Source of the DNA: MPNP01 sp965215545
GTDB taxonomy: Bacteria > Pseudomonadota > Alphaproteobacteria > Rhodobacterales > Rhodobacteraceae
NCBI GenBank assembly: GCA_965215545.1
Contig: OZ244066.1
Coordinates: 2,976,001 to 3,040,000 of the forward strand
Reading direction: 5' to 3'
DNA: 64,000 nt
In this document: one piece after another, positions 1 through 9,570 of the stretch
Numbering within the stretch: the stretch's first letter is position 1
Layout: the number at the start of each line of letters is the position of its first letter
The notes under the pieces: generated by a model
Seen by the model: the letters and a program-made list of their open reading frames with translations, nothing else
Database searches by the model: none
What the model was told of the DNA's origin: nothing
Position numbers and translations under genes: made by a program

Positions 1-1025
1 CCCGCGCGGCCAGCGAGCGGATCGCCGACGGCTCCGTGACCTTCGACGATGTCGCCGAAGAGCGGGGGATCGTCCTCGCTGACATCCTGCTCGGGGCTGT
101 CGAACGGGAGACATTGGCCGAGACGGCGGCAGCGGCTGTCTTTGGTGTTGAGGCGATCGGGGTTGTCGGACCGGTTGACTCGCAGGTTGGACCCGCCCTC
201 TTCAACGTGACCGGGATCCTGAATCCGGTGGAGCGGACACTTGATGATGTGCGGGACGAGTTGGTGGCCGAGATCGCCCGCGGACGGGCCACCAGGTCAC
301 TTGAGGATCAGCTGGAAGGTTTCAATGACCTGCTCGCCGAGGGCGTGACGCTGGAAGAGTTGACCGCAACGACACCCATGCAGCTCGCATCCGTTGCCTA
401 TGATGATGGTACAGGGGGCGACATCCTCAACTCGGCCGCTTTCCGGAACGCTGCCGAGGCCGTCACCGAGACGGATTATCCCGAAATCATCCCCCTGGAA
501 ACGGGCGGTGCCTTTGCCATCCGGCTGGATGGGATCACCGATGAACGTCAGCAAGGCTACGAGGAGGCCCGGCCCGAGGTTGAGGCGGCCTGGCGGGCAG
601 CGGCTGTCCATGCCCGCAAGATGGAAGCGGCCAGGCGGATTGCCGAGGCCTTGACGGGACCGGGAGACTTTGCCGATGCTGGACTTGTCGAGGTGGAAAC
701 CCGCGAAGGCCTGACGCGCGGGCAGTCCGTACCGGCCACCCCGGCAAATCTGACCCTGCGCGCATTTGCCCTCAATGAGGGGGAGGCGGGCGTGGCCGAT
801 GACGGGAGTCGGGTTGTGGTGTTACGGGTCGACGCCATCAATCCCGCCGAGTCAGCCGAGAACTATCGCGCCCTGCTCGATTCCGAATTTGCCCGATTGA
901 TGGGCAATGATGTCCTGACGTATTTCTCGCGGCATGTTGTCAACACGGCCGATATCGAGATCAATGAGGCCGCGCTGAATGCCATTTCAGCCCAGCTCCG
1001 GTCCCAATATGTCCCTGTTCCCTGA
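1..1025 (+). CDS. ppiD: PpiD/SurA-like peptidyl-prolyl isomerase, 3' part
   Basis: The frame is open from the first bases of the window, so the start lies upstream and only the C-terminal part (about 340 residues) is seen. Repeated SurA/PpiD-type segments are visible, with glycine- and valine-rich stretches that resemble parvulin-like folds (for example VADDGSRVVVLRVD), ending in a C-terminal helix around EINEAALNAISAQLR. Members of this family are periplasmic, membrane-anchored foldases that help outer-membrane proteins. The 3' end overlaps the likely trpE start by 17 bases, an arrangement I recall from other alphaproteobacteria. The family call rests on the end of the protein and the neighbourhood; the N-terminal membrane anchor is outside the window. 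Confidence 0.75.
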   Translation, partial: RAASERIADGSVTFDDVAEERGIVLADILLGAVERETLAETAAAAVFGVEAIGVVGPVDSQVGPALFNVTGILNPVERTLDDVRDELVAEIARGRATRSLEDQLEGFNDLLAEGVTLEELTATTPMQLASVAYDDGTGGDILNSAAFRNAAEAVTETDYPEIIPLETGGAFAIRLDGITDERQQGYEEARPEVEAAWRAAAVHARKMEAARRIAEALTGPGDFADAGLVEVETREGLTRGQSVPATPANLTLRAFALNEGEAGVADDGSRVVVLRVDAINPAESAENYRALLDSEFARLMGNDVLTYFSRHVVNTADIEINEAALNAISAQLRSQYVPVP

Positions 1026-2538
1026 CCGGCAGAGCTTCACCGAGGCCTACCGTCAGGGCAAGAACCAGATCGTCTCAGCCACGATCCCGGCCGATCTTGA
1101 CACGCCGGTCTCGCTGTATCTGAAACTCGCGGGGGACCGGGTCGACAGTTTCCTCCTTGAGTCGGTGACCGGTGGAGACGTCCGGGGACGCTACTCGATC
1201 ATGGGGCTCGCTCCCGACCTGATCTGGGAGTGCCGGGGCAGGCGATCGGTCTGTCGGGGTCCCGAGGGTGCCCCGCCGGGCCTCGATACTGATGCGCTCA
1301 CGGCACTTGGCGACCTGCACCCCTTCGGATCGCTGCGTCGCATACTGGAGATCAGCCAGGTGGCCCTGCCGCCCGACCTGCCAGCCAGTTGTTGTGGCCT
1401 GTTCGGTTATCTGGGCTACGACATGATCCGACTGATCGAGGATCTGCCCGATGCGAACCCTGAACGCATGGACATTCCGGATGCCCGGCTTGTCCGACCG
1501 ACGATCATCGCCGTATGGGATGCCATCAGGAGTGAAGTCACGATTGTCAGCCCGGCCTGGTACGCCCGGGACATGCCAGCGGCCGAGGCCCATGACCAGG
1601 CCTGCCAACGGGTCGAGGCGGCCCTGCAGCGCGTGCGGGGCGAGATCCCGATGCCGCAGATGGGCCCGAGTGATCCGGGCATTGGGGAACCGGTCAGCGA
1701 GATCGACAGCGCAACCTATATGGATATGGTTGAACGGGCCAAGGCGTATATTGCCGCCGGCGACATCTTCCAGGTCGTCCCCAGCCATTGCTGGGTCATG
1801 GACTATCCATTGCCACCCCTGGCGCTCTACCGGGCCTTGCGGCGCACCAACCCGTCGCCCTTCATGTTTTACTTCAACCTGCCCGACTGCCAGATTGTCG
1901 GTGCCAGTCCGGAAATCCTGGTCCGGGTCTTTGCCAATGAGATCACGATCCGCCCATTGGCCGGCACCCGACCGCGGGGTGCCAGTCCGGAGGAAGACCG
2001 ACGGCTGGCCGAGGAGTTGCTGGCCGACGAAAAGGAACGGGCCGAACATCTGATGCTGCTCGATCTCGGTCGGAACGATGTGGGACGTGTGGCCCGGCTG
2101 GGGACGGTCAAGCCCACTGAATCCTTCGTCATTGAGCGTTACTCCCATGTCATGCACATCGTCTCGAATGTGACAGGTGAACTGGACAGTTCCCATGATG
2201 CCCTGTCGGCCCTGATGGCCGGTCTGCCAGCCGGGACCGTATCCGGAGCCCCCAAGGTGCGGGCCATGGAAATCATTGATGAACTTGAACTGCACAAGCG
2301 CGGGATCTATGGTGGGGGTATCGGATATTTTGCTGCCAATGGCGATATGGATATGTGCATCGCCCTGCGCACCGGCATCGTCAAGGACGGGAAACTCTAT
2401 GTCCAGACCGGGGCCGGCATCGTGCATGACAGCGATCCGCCTACCGAGTGGGAAGAGACCGTCAGCAAATCCGGCGCCCTGGTTCAGGCCGCCCGGGACG
2501 CGGTCGTCTATTGCATGCCGGACAGGGTGGACCAATGA
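1009..2538 (+). CDS. trpE: anthranilate synthase component I
   Basis: TrpE converts chorismate to anthranilate using ammonia supplied by TrpG, the first step of tryptophan synthesis. The 509-residue protein shows the chorismate-binding signatures: PLAGTRPRG, the DLGRNDVGRV segment, an AGTVSGAPKVRAMEII block and a C-terminal VQTGAGIVHDSDP stretch. I chose ATG 1009 (MSLFPDRQ) over the in-frame ATG 979 because homologues begin near this point; neither start has a strong ribosome binding site. It opens a tightly packed trp cluster (trpE-trpG-trpD-trpC). I saw no leader peptide or attenuator in the short space available, because the gene overlaps the preceding one. Confidence 0.96.
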   Translation: MSLFPDRQSFTEAYRQGKNQIVSATIPADLDTPVSLYLKLAGDRVDSFLLESVTGGDVRGRYSIMGLAPDLIWECRGRRSVCRGPEGAPPGLDTDALTALGDLHPFGSLRRILEISQVALPPDLPASCCGLFGYLGYDMIRLIEDLPDANPERMDIPDARLVRPTIIAVWDAIRSEVTIVSPAWYARDMPAAEAHDQACQRVEAALQRVRGEIPMPQMGPSDPGIGEPVSEIDSATYMDMVERAKAYIAAGDIFQVVPSHCWVMDYPLPPLALYRALRRTNPSPFMFYFNLPDCQIVGASPEILVRVFANEITIRPLAGTRPRGASPEEDRRLAEELLADEKERAEHLMLLDLGRNDVGRVARLGTVKPTESFVIERYSHVMHIVSNVTGELDSSHDALSALMAGLPAGTVSGAPKVRAMEIIDELELHKRGIYGGGIGYFAANGDMDMCIALRTGIVKDGKLYVQTGAGIVHDSDPPTEWEETVSKSGALVQAARDAVVYCMPDRVDQ

Positions 2539-2578
2539 GATCATTGGGCCCTCGGCGTTGGCAGGTGGAGAGAGGACC

Positions 2579-3172
2579 ATGCTGCTCCTGATCGACAACT
2601 ACGACAGTTTCACCTTCAACCTCGTCCAGGTCCTCGGCGAGATGGGCATTGCGACCATGGTTCGGCGCAATGATGCCCTTGACATCGAGGCGGCCCTGGC
2701 CCTGAAACCTCGCGGCATCATCCTCTCGCCGGGCCCGTGTGGCCCCGAGAAGGCCGGAATCTGCCCCGAACTTGTCCGGGCAGCCGCCAGCCACTGCATC
2801 CCGCTGCTCGGTGTCTGTCTCGGCCACCAGGCGATCGGCTATGCCTACGGTGGCACCATCGTGCGTCACACCCGGATTGTCCACGGCAAGACCGAACGCA
2901 TCCTGCATGATGGTCACGGTCTCTTTGCCCATCTGCCACAGGCGTTCGTTGCCACGCGGTATCATTCGCTGGTGATCGAGAAAGCCACCCTTCCCGCGGC
3001 TCTCCGCATCACAGCCTGGACGGCAACCGGGACGATCATGGGCATCGCCCACCGTGACTGCCCGATCCATGGTGTGCAGTTCCATCCCGAGAGCATTGCG
3101 TCGGAGCAGGGTCATGCCCTGCTTGGCGCCTTTGTCGAACAGTGCCGGGGGAACGGAGTGACGGTCCAGTGA
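2579..3172 (+). CDS. trpG: anthranilate synthase component II (glutamine amidotransferase)
   Basis: This class I glutamine amidotransferase delivers ammonia to TrpE. It has the family N-terminus LLIDNYDSFTFNLVQ, the oxyanion segment SPGPCGP, the nucleophile motif GVCLGHQAIGYAYGG and the His-Glu pair in HGVQFHPESI. An open frame extends upstream to 2276 inside trpE, but ATG 2579 is right because the conserved N-terminus starts exactly there and a GGAGAGAGG ribosome binding site precedes it. The 197-residue length is typical. Its TGA overlaps the GTG start of trpD. Confidence 0.96.
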   Translation: MLLLIDNYDSFTFNLVQVLGEMGIATMVRRNDALDIEAALALKPRGIILSPGPCGPEKAGICPELVRAAASHCIPLLGVCLGHQAIGYAYGGTIVRHTRIVHGKTERILHDGHGLFAHLPQAFVATRYHSLVIEKATLPAALRITAWTATGTIMGIAHRDCPIHGVQFHPESIASEQGHALLGAFVEQCRGNGVTVQ

Positions 3173-4188
3173 CCGGGTTTGCCGCACTTCTCGAGCAGGC
3201 CATCACCGGGCCCCTGACCGCCGGGCAGGCGGTTGAGGTGTTCGACCGGATCATGGATGGCGGTGTTCCAGACGCCCAGATTGCTGGACTGCTCATGGCC
3301 CTGCGCACCCGGGGCGAGACCGTGACCGAGATCCAGGCGGCCGCCCGGGTCATGCGTGACCGGTGCATTCCGGTGACCGCACCGGCCGATGCCATCGACA
3401 TCGTCGGCACCGGTGGGGATGGCAAGGGGACGCTCAATATCTCGACGGCTGCCGCCCTGGTTGTGGCTGGGGCCGGTGTTGTGGTGGCCAAACACGGCAA
3501 TCGCAACCTCTCCTCGGCCTCGGGGTCAGCGGACGTGCTTGCGGCGCTCGGAATCCAGGTCATGGTGGACGCCGAGATTGCCCAAAACGCCCTTGATGCC
3601 ATCGGTCTGTGCTTCATGATGGCCCCCATGCATCACCCGGCCATGCAAGCCGTGATGCCGGTGCGGACGGCACTCGGTGTGCGCACGGTCTTCAATATTC
3701 TCGGCCCCCTGACCAACCCCGCCGGCGTGACGCGGCAACTGACCGGGGCCTATGCCCCTGCCCTGCTGCGTCCGATGGCCGAGGTCCTTCGCGCGTTGGG
3801 CTGCCAGCATGCCTGGCTTGTCCATGGCAGCGACGGCACTGACGAAATTTCCATCTGTGGACCGACAGTGGTGGTCGAACTTCGCGACGGTGCCCTCACT
3901 GAATTCACCATCACCCCTGAAGATGCCGGTCTGGAGTCCGCAGCCCTTGCCGAGATCCGCGGCGGAAGTCCGGTCGACAATGCCCGGGCCTTGCGCGCCC
4001 TGCTGGCCGGGACACCATCGACCTATCGAGATGCAGTCCTGCTCAACGCCGCTGCAGCTCTGGTGATTGCCGGACGGGTCGACAACCTGCCCACCGGGGT
4101 CGCTCTCGCGACCGACAGCATCAGCCAAGGCAAGGCCCGGGCCAAGGCCGACTCCCTGGCAGAGTTGACAGGTGCAGCCTCGCAATGA
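3169..4188 (+). CDS. trpD: anthranilate phosphoribosyltransferase
   Basis: TrpD transfers phosphoribose from PRPP to anthranilate. The glycine-rich PRPP site DIVGTGGDGKGTLNIST and the substrate segment KHGNRNLSSASGSADVL are present, followed by NILGPLTNPA and VHGSDGTDEIS. I chose GTG 3169, which overlaps the trpG stop as GTGA, rather than an ATG at 3142 inside trpG; the protein is then 339 residues, normal for the family. Its stop overlaps the trpC ATG (ATGA), so translational coupling along the cluster is likely. Confidence 0.95.
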   Translation: MTGFAALLEQAITGPLTAGQAVEVFDRIMDGGVPDAQIAGLLMALRTRGETVTEIQAAARVMRDRCIPVTAPADAIDIVGTGGDGKGTLNISTAAALVVAGAGVVVAKHGNRNLSSASGSADVLAALGIQVMVDAEIAQNALDAIGLCFMMAPMHHPAMQAVMPVRTALGVRTVFNILGPLTNPAGVTRQLTGAYAPALLRPMAEVLRALGCQHAWLVHGSDGTDEISICGPTVVVELRDGALTEFTITPEDAGLESAALAEIRGGSPVDNARALRALLAGTPSTYRDAVLLNAAAALVIAGRVDNLPTGVALATDSISQGKARAKADSLAELTGAASQ

Positions 4189-4994
4189 CCTCGATTCTGC
4201 AACGGATCCATGCCTACAAGCGCATGGAGGTCGAGGAGATCTCCCGTCGCCAGCGCCTTCGGGCCCTTGAAGATCGAGTGCAGGCGGCCGCCCCGCCCCG
4301 GGGATTTGGGACCGCCCTGATCCGGGCCGCCCGATCTGGCTACGGCCTCATTGCCGAACTCAAGAGAGCGAGTCCATCCAGGGGACTGATCCGACCGGAT
4401 TATGATCCCGGTGAACTGGCCCGGGCCTATGCCCGGGGCGGGGCGACCTGCCTCTCTGTCCTGACGGATGGACCGAGTTTCCAGGGGTCCCCCACCCATC
4501 TCGGCCAGGCGGCGGCCGTCACGGACCTGCCCATCCTGCGCAAGGATTTCATGATCGATCCGTGCCAGTGCATTGAAGCCCGGGCCATGGGTGCCGATTG
4601 CATTCTGATCATCATGGCACTGGTGAGCCGTGATCAGGCCCGCGAGATCGAGGATCAGGCCCTGTGCCTTGGCATGGATGTCCTGGTTGAGGTTCACAAC
4701 CACCGTGAACTGATGCGGGCCCTGACTCTCAACACGCGGCTCCTGGGAATCAACAATCGGAATCTCAAAACCTTTGCGGTCTCGAAGGAGGTCACAACGA
4801 GACTGGCAGGACAGGTGGGCAGCGAGCATCTGGTAATTTCCGAATCGGGGTTTTTTACCCCCGCCGACCTCGCACATGTCGCCCGCCATGGCGTGCGCTG
4901 CTTTCTGGTCGGCGAGAGTCTGATGCGCTCTGACAATGTCGAACAGGCCACCCGGGACCTGCTTGACGACCCGGTCCCGGCATGCGTGATCTGA
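4185..4994 (+). CDS. trpC: indole-3-glycerol phosphate synthase
   Basis: TrpC is a TIM barrel that closes the indole ring from CdRP. Visible landmarks are IAELKRASPSRG, DPGELARAYARGGATCLSVLTD, LRKDFMIDPCQ, GINNRNLKTF, and the phosphate-binding ends VISESGF and FLVGESLMR. At 269 residues it is full length and is a stand-alone enzyme, not fused to TrpF. It starts by ATGA overlap with trpD and its 3' end overlaps moaC by 13 bases. Confidence 0.96.
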   Translation: MTSILQRIHAYKRMEVEEISRRQRLRALEDRVQAAAPPRGFGTALIRAARSGYGLIAELKRASPSRGLIRPDYDPGELARAYARGGATCLSVLTDGPSFQGSPTHLGQAAAVTDLPILRKDFMIDPCQCIEARAMGADCILIIMALVSRDQAREIEDQALCLGMDVLVEVHNHRELMRALTLNTRLLGINNRNLKTFAVSKEVTTRLAGQVGSEHLVISESGFFTPADLAHVARHGVRCFLVGESLMRSDNVEQATRDLLDDPVPACVI

Positions 4995-5458
4995 CCCACC
5001 TCAACGCAGCGGGCGAGGCCCGGATGGTTGGTGTTGATGCCAAGGCGATCACCAGGCGTGTGGCAAGGGCCGGCGCAACCGTCATCATCGGTGCGGACGC
5101 CATGGCCCTCATCGCATCCGGCCCTGCCCCCAAGGGTGATGTCCTTGCCGTGGCCCGGGTGGCTGGCGTCATGGCCGCCAAACGGACGGCGGATCTCATT
5201 CCGCTCTGCCATCCGTTGCCGCTGACGCGGGTGGAGATTGCCTGTGAGCCCGATCCGGCCACGAACAGCATCGCCATCACCGCCACGGTCGGCTGTCATG
5301 GACGGACCGGCGTGGAGATGGAGGCTCTCACGGCCGCCTCGGTCACCGCCCTGACCATTTACGACATGCTCAAGGCGGTCAACCGGGCCATCCTGATCCA
5401 GGACCTGCGACTCCTTGCCAAACAGGGCGGCAAGTCGGGAGACTATTCCGCCTCATGA
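4982..5458 (+). CDS. moaC: cyclic pyranopterin monophosphate synthase
   Basis: MoaC makes cyclic pyranopterin monophosphate, the first stable intermediate of molybdenum cofactor synthesis. The sequence carries MVGVDAKAITRRVARA near the N-terminus, the conserved AAKRTADLIPLCHPLPL block with active-site residues, the TGVEMEALTA motif, and a LYDML-like segment (IYDMLKAVNR). The length of 158 residues is typical. The overlaps with trpC upstream and moeA downstream show one transcription unit in which Moco genes follow trp genes, an order I recall from alphaproteobacteria. Confidence 0.95.
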   Translation: MRDLTHLNAAGEARMVGVDAKAITRRVARAGATVIIGADAMALIASGPAPKGDVLAVARVAGVMAAKRTADLIPLCHPLPLTRVEIACEPDPATNSIAITATVGCHGRTGVEMEALTAASVTALTIYDMLKAVNRAILIQDLRLLAKQGGKSGDYSAS

Positions 5459-6657
5459 TCCCTGTCTCTGCGGCACTGCGACAGCTGCACGCCTGCATCA
5501 CTCCCACAGCATCCGAGACAGTGGCCCTTGAGGAGGCTGCCGGGCGTGTCCTGGCCGAACCGGTCCGGGCTGTGCGTGGCCAGCCGCCCCTGGCGGTCTC
5601 GGCCATGGATGGGTACGCCATCCGCTCCGCCGACCTCGACAGGGCCGGGGGTTTCCGCGTGATTGGCGAGAGTCGGGCCGGCCAACCATTGGCCAGCAGG
5701 GCGCTGGGGCCAGGCGAGGCCATGCGGATCTACACCGGTGCGCCTCTGCCGACCGCTGCCGATCGGGTGATCATTCAGGAACAGGTGTGCGTCGAGGGAG
5801 ACCGGATCACGCTTGATGGCCCCCCGGCCCCGAGCACATTCGTCCGGGCTGCGGGCATGGATTTCGAGCAGGGATTTGCCATCGGTTCTCCCAAGCGCCT
5901 GACACCGACCGATGTCTCCTTGATAGCCGCCATGAACCACAACCATGTCTCCGTTGCCCGCCAACCCCGGATCGCCATCCTGCCCACCGGGGATGAACTG
6001 CGCATGCCTGGCGGGCAACTGGCCGACCATGAAATCGTGGCATCGAATATCTTCGGCCTCCAGGCCATGCTCAGGGCTGCCGGCGCGATCCCGACCCTCC
6101 TGCCCGTTGTGCCCGATGCAGAGGCAGGAATCGCCCGAGCACTGGCATCAGCTGCTGATGCCGACCTTATCGTCACGATTGGCGGTGCCTCGGTCGGCAC
6201 CTACGACATGGTGCGGACGGCAGCCGAGACATGCGGCCTCGAACTGGCCTTTCACGGCGTGGCCATGCGGCCGGGCAAGCCAACCCTGGCAGGCAGGCTG
6301 AACACCAGTCTGCTGATCGGCCTGCCCGGCAATCCCGTCTCGGCCCTGGTGGGTGGTGTGGTATTCGTGCGCGACGCAGTGCTGGCTCTGCAGGGGCTGG
6401 CCGAGACAGGGCCACCCCGGGAGCGCGTGCCGCTTGCGGCGGCCATTGGTGCCAATGGAGACCGCGAACATTACGCCCGGGCGCGTCTTGAGGGTTCAGG
6501 GCCGGACCGTCGCCTCGTTCTGCATGAACGCCAGGACAGTTCCCTGCTCTCGGTGCTTGCTGCAGTGGATGCCCTGGCCATCCGACCGGTCATGGATCCG
6601 GCCCGGGTGCGCGGCGACTGGCTCGATTGCATTCCCCTCAGGGGCCTGCTCAACTGA
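5455..6657 (+). CDS. moeA: molybdopterin molybdenumtransferase
   Basis: MoeA inserts molybdate into adenylylated molybdopterin. The protein (400 residues) shows the MoeA N-terminal pattern PLAVSAMDGYAIRSADL, the YTGAPLPTAADRVIIQE motif, a central MoCF-type domain with ILPTGDEL and TIGGASVGTYDMV, and the active-site loop GKPTLAGRL...IGLPGNPVSALV. It starts by ATGA overlap with moaC. The stop at 6657 lies 66 bases before lexA, so lexA may share the transcript or have its own promoter in that gap. Confidence 0.95.
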   Translation: MIPVSAALRQLHACITPTASETVALEEAAGRVLAEPVRAVRGQPPLAVSAMDGYAIRSADLDRAGGFRVIGESRAGQPLASRALGPGEAMRIYTGAPLPTAADRVIIQEQVCVEGDRITLDGPPAPSTFVRAAGMDFEQGFAIGSPKRLTPTDVSLIAAMNHNHVSVARQPRIAILPTGDELRMPGGQLADHEIVASNIFGLQAMLRAAGAIPTLLPVVPDAEAGIARALASAADADLIVTIGGASVGTYDMVRTAAETCGLELAFHGVAMRPGKPTLAGRLNTSLLIGLPGNPVSALVGGVVFVRDAVLALQGLAETGPPRERVPLAAAIGANGDREHYARARLEGSGPDRRLVLHERQDSSLLSVLAAVDALAIRPVMDPARVRGDWLDCIPLRGLLN

Positions 6658-6723
6658 TTTGTGAGTTTCACCACACAATGCTATGCAGACTCTCCATCTC
6701 AATCATGCCCGGGGAATGAACTG

Positions 6724-7389
6724 ATGCTCACGAGACGGCAGAAACAGGCATTGTTGTGCATCAAGGACTACATTGACCAGCATGGCATCCCTCCGTCCTA
6801 CGATGAGATTCAGCACGAGATGGGCCTCAAGTCCAAGGCCAGCATCTACCAATTGATCAATGCCCTCGAGGAGCGCAAGTTCATCAAGCGGATGCGACAC
6901 AAGGCCCGGGCCCTGGAAATCCTGCGACTGCCGACCGGCCATGGCTATACGCCTCAGGTCATCCGCCAGTCAGCCATCCAGCCCTCAACCGCCAACGACA
7001 TGCACTGTGTCCAGCTGGATCTGATGGGGACCATCGCCGCCGGTTCACCCATTGAGGCCATCCTGAATATCAAGGACACCATTCCGGTCCCCTCGTCCAT
7101 GACGTCGGGTTTCGGTGAGCATTTCATCCTTGAGGTCAGCGGTGATTCCATGATCAATGCCGGCATCCTTGATGGCGACTTCGTCATCATCCGGCGCCAG
7201 AACATCGCCGATTTCGGCGACATCATCGTGGCCTTCATCAGAGGGGAAACGGCAACCCTGAAACGGATCCGCAAGGGCAAGAGCGGCATTGTCCTCGAGG
7301 CGGAAAATCCCTCGGTCCCCAACCAGCATTATGAGCACGGCGATATCGAGATCCAGGGCAAGCTGGTTGGCATGTATCGTCACTATTGA
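6724..7389 (+). CDS. lexA: LexA SOS repressor / autoprotease
   Basis: LexA represses DNA-damage genes and self-cleaves when stimulated by RecA. Residues 1-65 form the winged helix (LTRRQKQALLCIKDYI, PSYDEIQHEMGL, SIYQLINALEERKFI). The cleavage site is Ala106-Gly107 (TIAAGSPIEA), the catalytic Ser is at about 142 (VSGDSMINAGI) and the Lys at about 180 (TATLKRIRKG). I chose ATG 6724 because the protein family begins with LTRRQ; an upstream ATG-like frame to 6661 adds an unconserved 21 residues. I do not see an alphaproteobacterial direct-repeat SOS box (GTTC spaced by 7 from GTTC) in the 66 bases after moeA, so autoregulation is not demonstrated. Confidence 0.95.
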   Translation: MLTRRQKQALLCIKDYIDQHGIPPSYDEIQHEMGLKSKASIYQLINALEERKFIKRMRHKARALEILRLPTGHGYTPQVIRQSAIQPSTANDMHCVQLDLMGTIAAGSPIEAILNIKDTIPVPSSMTSGFGEHFILEVSGDSMINAGILDGDFVIIRRQNIADFGDIIVAFIRGETATLKRIRKGKSGIVLEAENPSVPNQHYEHGDIEIQGKLVGMYRHY

Positions 7390-7458
7390 GCCGCAGACGG
7401 GCCCGGGAACCCCTGATCTTGCAACAGCCATGACTCATCGGTCCGGATCCGGTTCCAC

Positions 7459-8895
7459 ATGACGGCCCCGGTGACCCGCTTTGCCCCCTCACCCACAGGG
7501 ATGCTGCATATCGGTGGCGCCCGCACGGCCCTCTTCAACTGGCTCCATGCCCGGGCCAACCGGGGTTCATTCCTCTTGCGGATCGAGGATACCGACCGTC
7601 AGCGCTCGACTCCTGAAGCCGTGGCCGCGATTCTGCAGGGGTTGGAGTGGCTTGGCACAGACTGGGACGGGGCGTGCGTCTATCAACACACCCGTGCCGA
7701 GCGCCATGCAGAGGTCGTCGAGGCCCTGCTGGTGGCCGGACATGCCTACCGCTGCTATGCAACGCCCGACGACATCGCTGCCTACAAGGCCGAGGCAGGC
7801 CCTCACGCCATCTACACCAGCCCGTGGCGGGATGGTATGCGGGCAGACCGGTCCGACGACCGACCCCTTGCCGTTCGTCTCCGCATCCCCGACCGAGCGG
7901 CAACGGTGCTGGATGATGCGGTCTATGGCACCATTACCTGGCCCCATGATGCCATTGAGGATCTGGTCATCCTCCGCACGGACGGATCCCCCACCTACAA
8001 TCTGGCCGCCGTCGTCGACGACCATGACATGGCAGTCAGCCATGTGATCCGCGGTGATGATCACCTGGCCAACACGCCCAAACAGATGCTGATCTATCAA
8101 GCACTGGACTGGCCTCTGCCCCGCTTTGCCCATCTCCCGTTGATCCATGATGAGGATGGCAGGAAACTTTCCAAACGCCGGGGACTCGCCGGCCTCGAGA
8201 CCTACCGCAACGAAGGGTATCTCCCCGAATCCGTGCGCAACTACCTGACCCGGCTTGGCTGGAGTCATGGTGATGACGAATTCTACACAACCGAACAGGC
8301 CATCGGATGGTTCTCCATCGAGGGGATCCGGAAGTCGCCGGCCCGACTTGATCATGCCAAACTCGATCACCTTGCCCGGCGTCATCTGGCAACGACCGAG
8401 CCTGCCGCGCTCGAGGCGATGATGCGTGCCTACCGGACAGCGCATCCCGAAGTCATCCTGGCGGCCAGCCATGAAACCCGCCTGCTCGCGAATCTCACGA
8501 CTTTCCAGGGGCGGGTGCCCACCCTGCGCGCGCTCATCGAAGAGACCCGGTATCTCGCGTCGGGGCTGTCGTATGCCTTTGATGCACACAGCCGGGAGCA
8601 ACTGGCCCGGACCCCGGCCTTCATCCTCAAGGCCGCCACGGCCAGCCTTGAGGATGTGGTCTGGGAGCGCAATGCCCTCGCGGACGAGATCCGGACTCTC
8701 GCTGCTCGACTGGAACTGGCCTTTGGCAAGGTGGCCGGACCGCTCCGGGCGGCATTGACAGGCCGACAGGCTTCCCCGGGTGCTCTTGATCTCATGATCA
8801 TCCTCGGCAGAGAGGACGTGCTGGACCGTTGCCACCATGCTGCCGACCATCTCTGCACCGACAACCCGGCACCAGCTGATTCACAACCAGGCTGA
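7459..8895 (+). CDS. gltX: glutamyl-tRNA synthetase
   Basis: This class I aminoacyl-tRNA synthetase charges tRNA-Glu (in many alphaproteobacteria also tRNA-Gln). The HIGH-type motif is in FAPSPTGMLHIGGARTALF, the ATP-binding KLSKRRG motif follows in the expected place, and the length of 478 residues is normal. LLRIEDTDRQRS and the GDDHLANTPKQ segment are also family hallmarks. It is the last core gene before the accessory island; the next core gene on this strand is gltA, 13 kb away. Alphaproteobacteria often have two gltX paralogues and I cannot say from one copy which specificity this is. Confidence 0.95.
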   Translation: MTAPVTRFAPSPTGMLHIGGARTALFNWLHARANRGSFLLRIEDTDRQRSTPEAVAAILQGLEWLGTDWDGACVYQHTRAERHAEVVEALLVAGHAYRCYATPDDIAAYKAEAGPHAIYTSPWRDGMRADRSDDRPLAVRLRIPDRAATVLDDAVYGTITWPHDAIEDLVILRTDGSPTYNLAAVVDDHDMAVSHVIRGDDHLANTPKQMLIYQALDWPLPRFAHLPLIHDEDGRKLSKRRGLAGLETYRNEGYLPESVRNYLTRLGWSHGDDEFYTTEQAIGWFSIEGIRKSPARLDHAKLDHLARRHLATTEPAALEAMMRAYRTAHPEVILAASHETRLLANLTTFQGRVPTLRALIEETRYLASGLSYAFDAHSREQLARTPAFILKAATASLEDVVWERNALADEIRTLAARLELAFGKVAGPLRAALTGRQASPGALDLMIILGREDVLDRCHHAADHLCTDNPAPADSQPG

Positions 8896-9269
8896 GTTGA
8901 CCTCGTGCGCACAACCCCTCGGGCCATGCAGGCACGACCACAGCACAATTGCGGGGGAACACCCGGCCTGATCAGGGGGTCGTGCCCCAGTTTGAAGTTC
9001 ACACGTAACCGTTCAGATTCTCTCCGAGTTGGCACTCGGCCAGTTGTGCATCCATCATGATCTTGTTTGACAATCCACGCTGCATGTCTTGCAGGCTTGC
9101 CAACCAGGATGGCGGATGCCGTGGTGACAGCCCCAAGGCCGGGCCAGTCGGCCTCTCATGTCAGGGCCCATCAATGATCGTGAGAACGTAGCCAGGCCGG
9201 TCGCCGAGCTGATGGTGCCCCGCACGGACCATGGGGTCGTGATGGCCGAACTGCGCGGGATCATCGGTA
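8896..9269. other. gene-free left edge of the gltX-gltA island
   Basis: No reading frame here has recognisable protein similarity, codon bias or a ribosome binding site. It separates the gltX stop from the first transposase remnant. I see no hairpin terminator with a T-tract directly after gltX. Confidence 0.5.
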
Positions 9270-9570
9270 CCCAGGTTGTGCGCATCGCCGACCAGACTGG
9301 TCCCGGTGTGCAGGCTGCGCCAGGCACTGGTTGACCTGTTCGGCACCCAGCTGTCGCAAGGCACCCTTGCCGGCCGGGCTGCAGGTGGCCGGCACCGAAC
9401 ACCTCAGTCACGTCCGCGTGGGCCTCGGTCGCGGCGACATGATGCGGCACGCAAATGGCGTGGCCGGGCACGACCACTGGCGGCCGTATTTCGTGCCTGC
9501 CCGACAACCTCAGTTTCCATCATCACCGCCTGACGCTCCTGTTGAGTGTCTGCCAGTGTCGCCCTGACGC
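9270..9570 (+). pseudogene. degenerate IS66-type transposase fragment
   Basis: Two forward frames give pieces that look like the middle of an IS66-family TnpC. One reads LRQALVDLFGTQLSQGTLA (about 9315-9375) and the other GTEHLSHV, then MMRHANGVAGHDHW (about 9395-9480). These recall the family pattern of a LFG..LS.GTL block followed by a HADETG...VAGHxHW block. The first acidic catalytic motif is disrupted and there are frame changes, so this is dead sequence. The call rests on remembered family patterns and needs a translated search. Confidence 0.45.

Noticed and set aside
6490..6530. GTTC repeat and a GTTCTGCATGAAC palindrome inside moeA as an SOS operator of lexA
   Set aside because: Inside a coding region and about 200 bases from lexA; spacing does not match known alphaproteobacterial boxes; likely chance.
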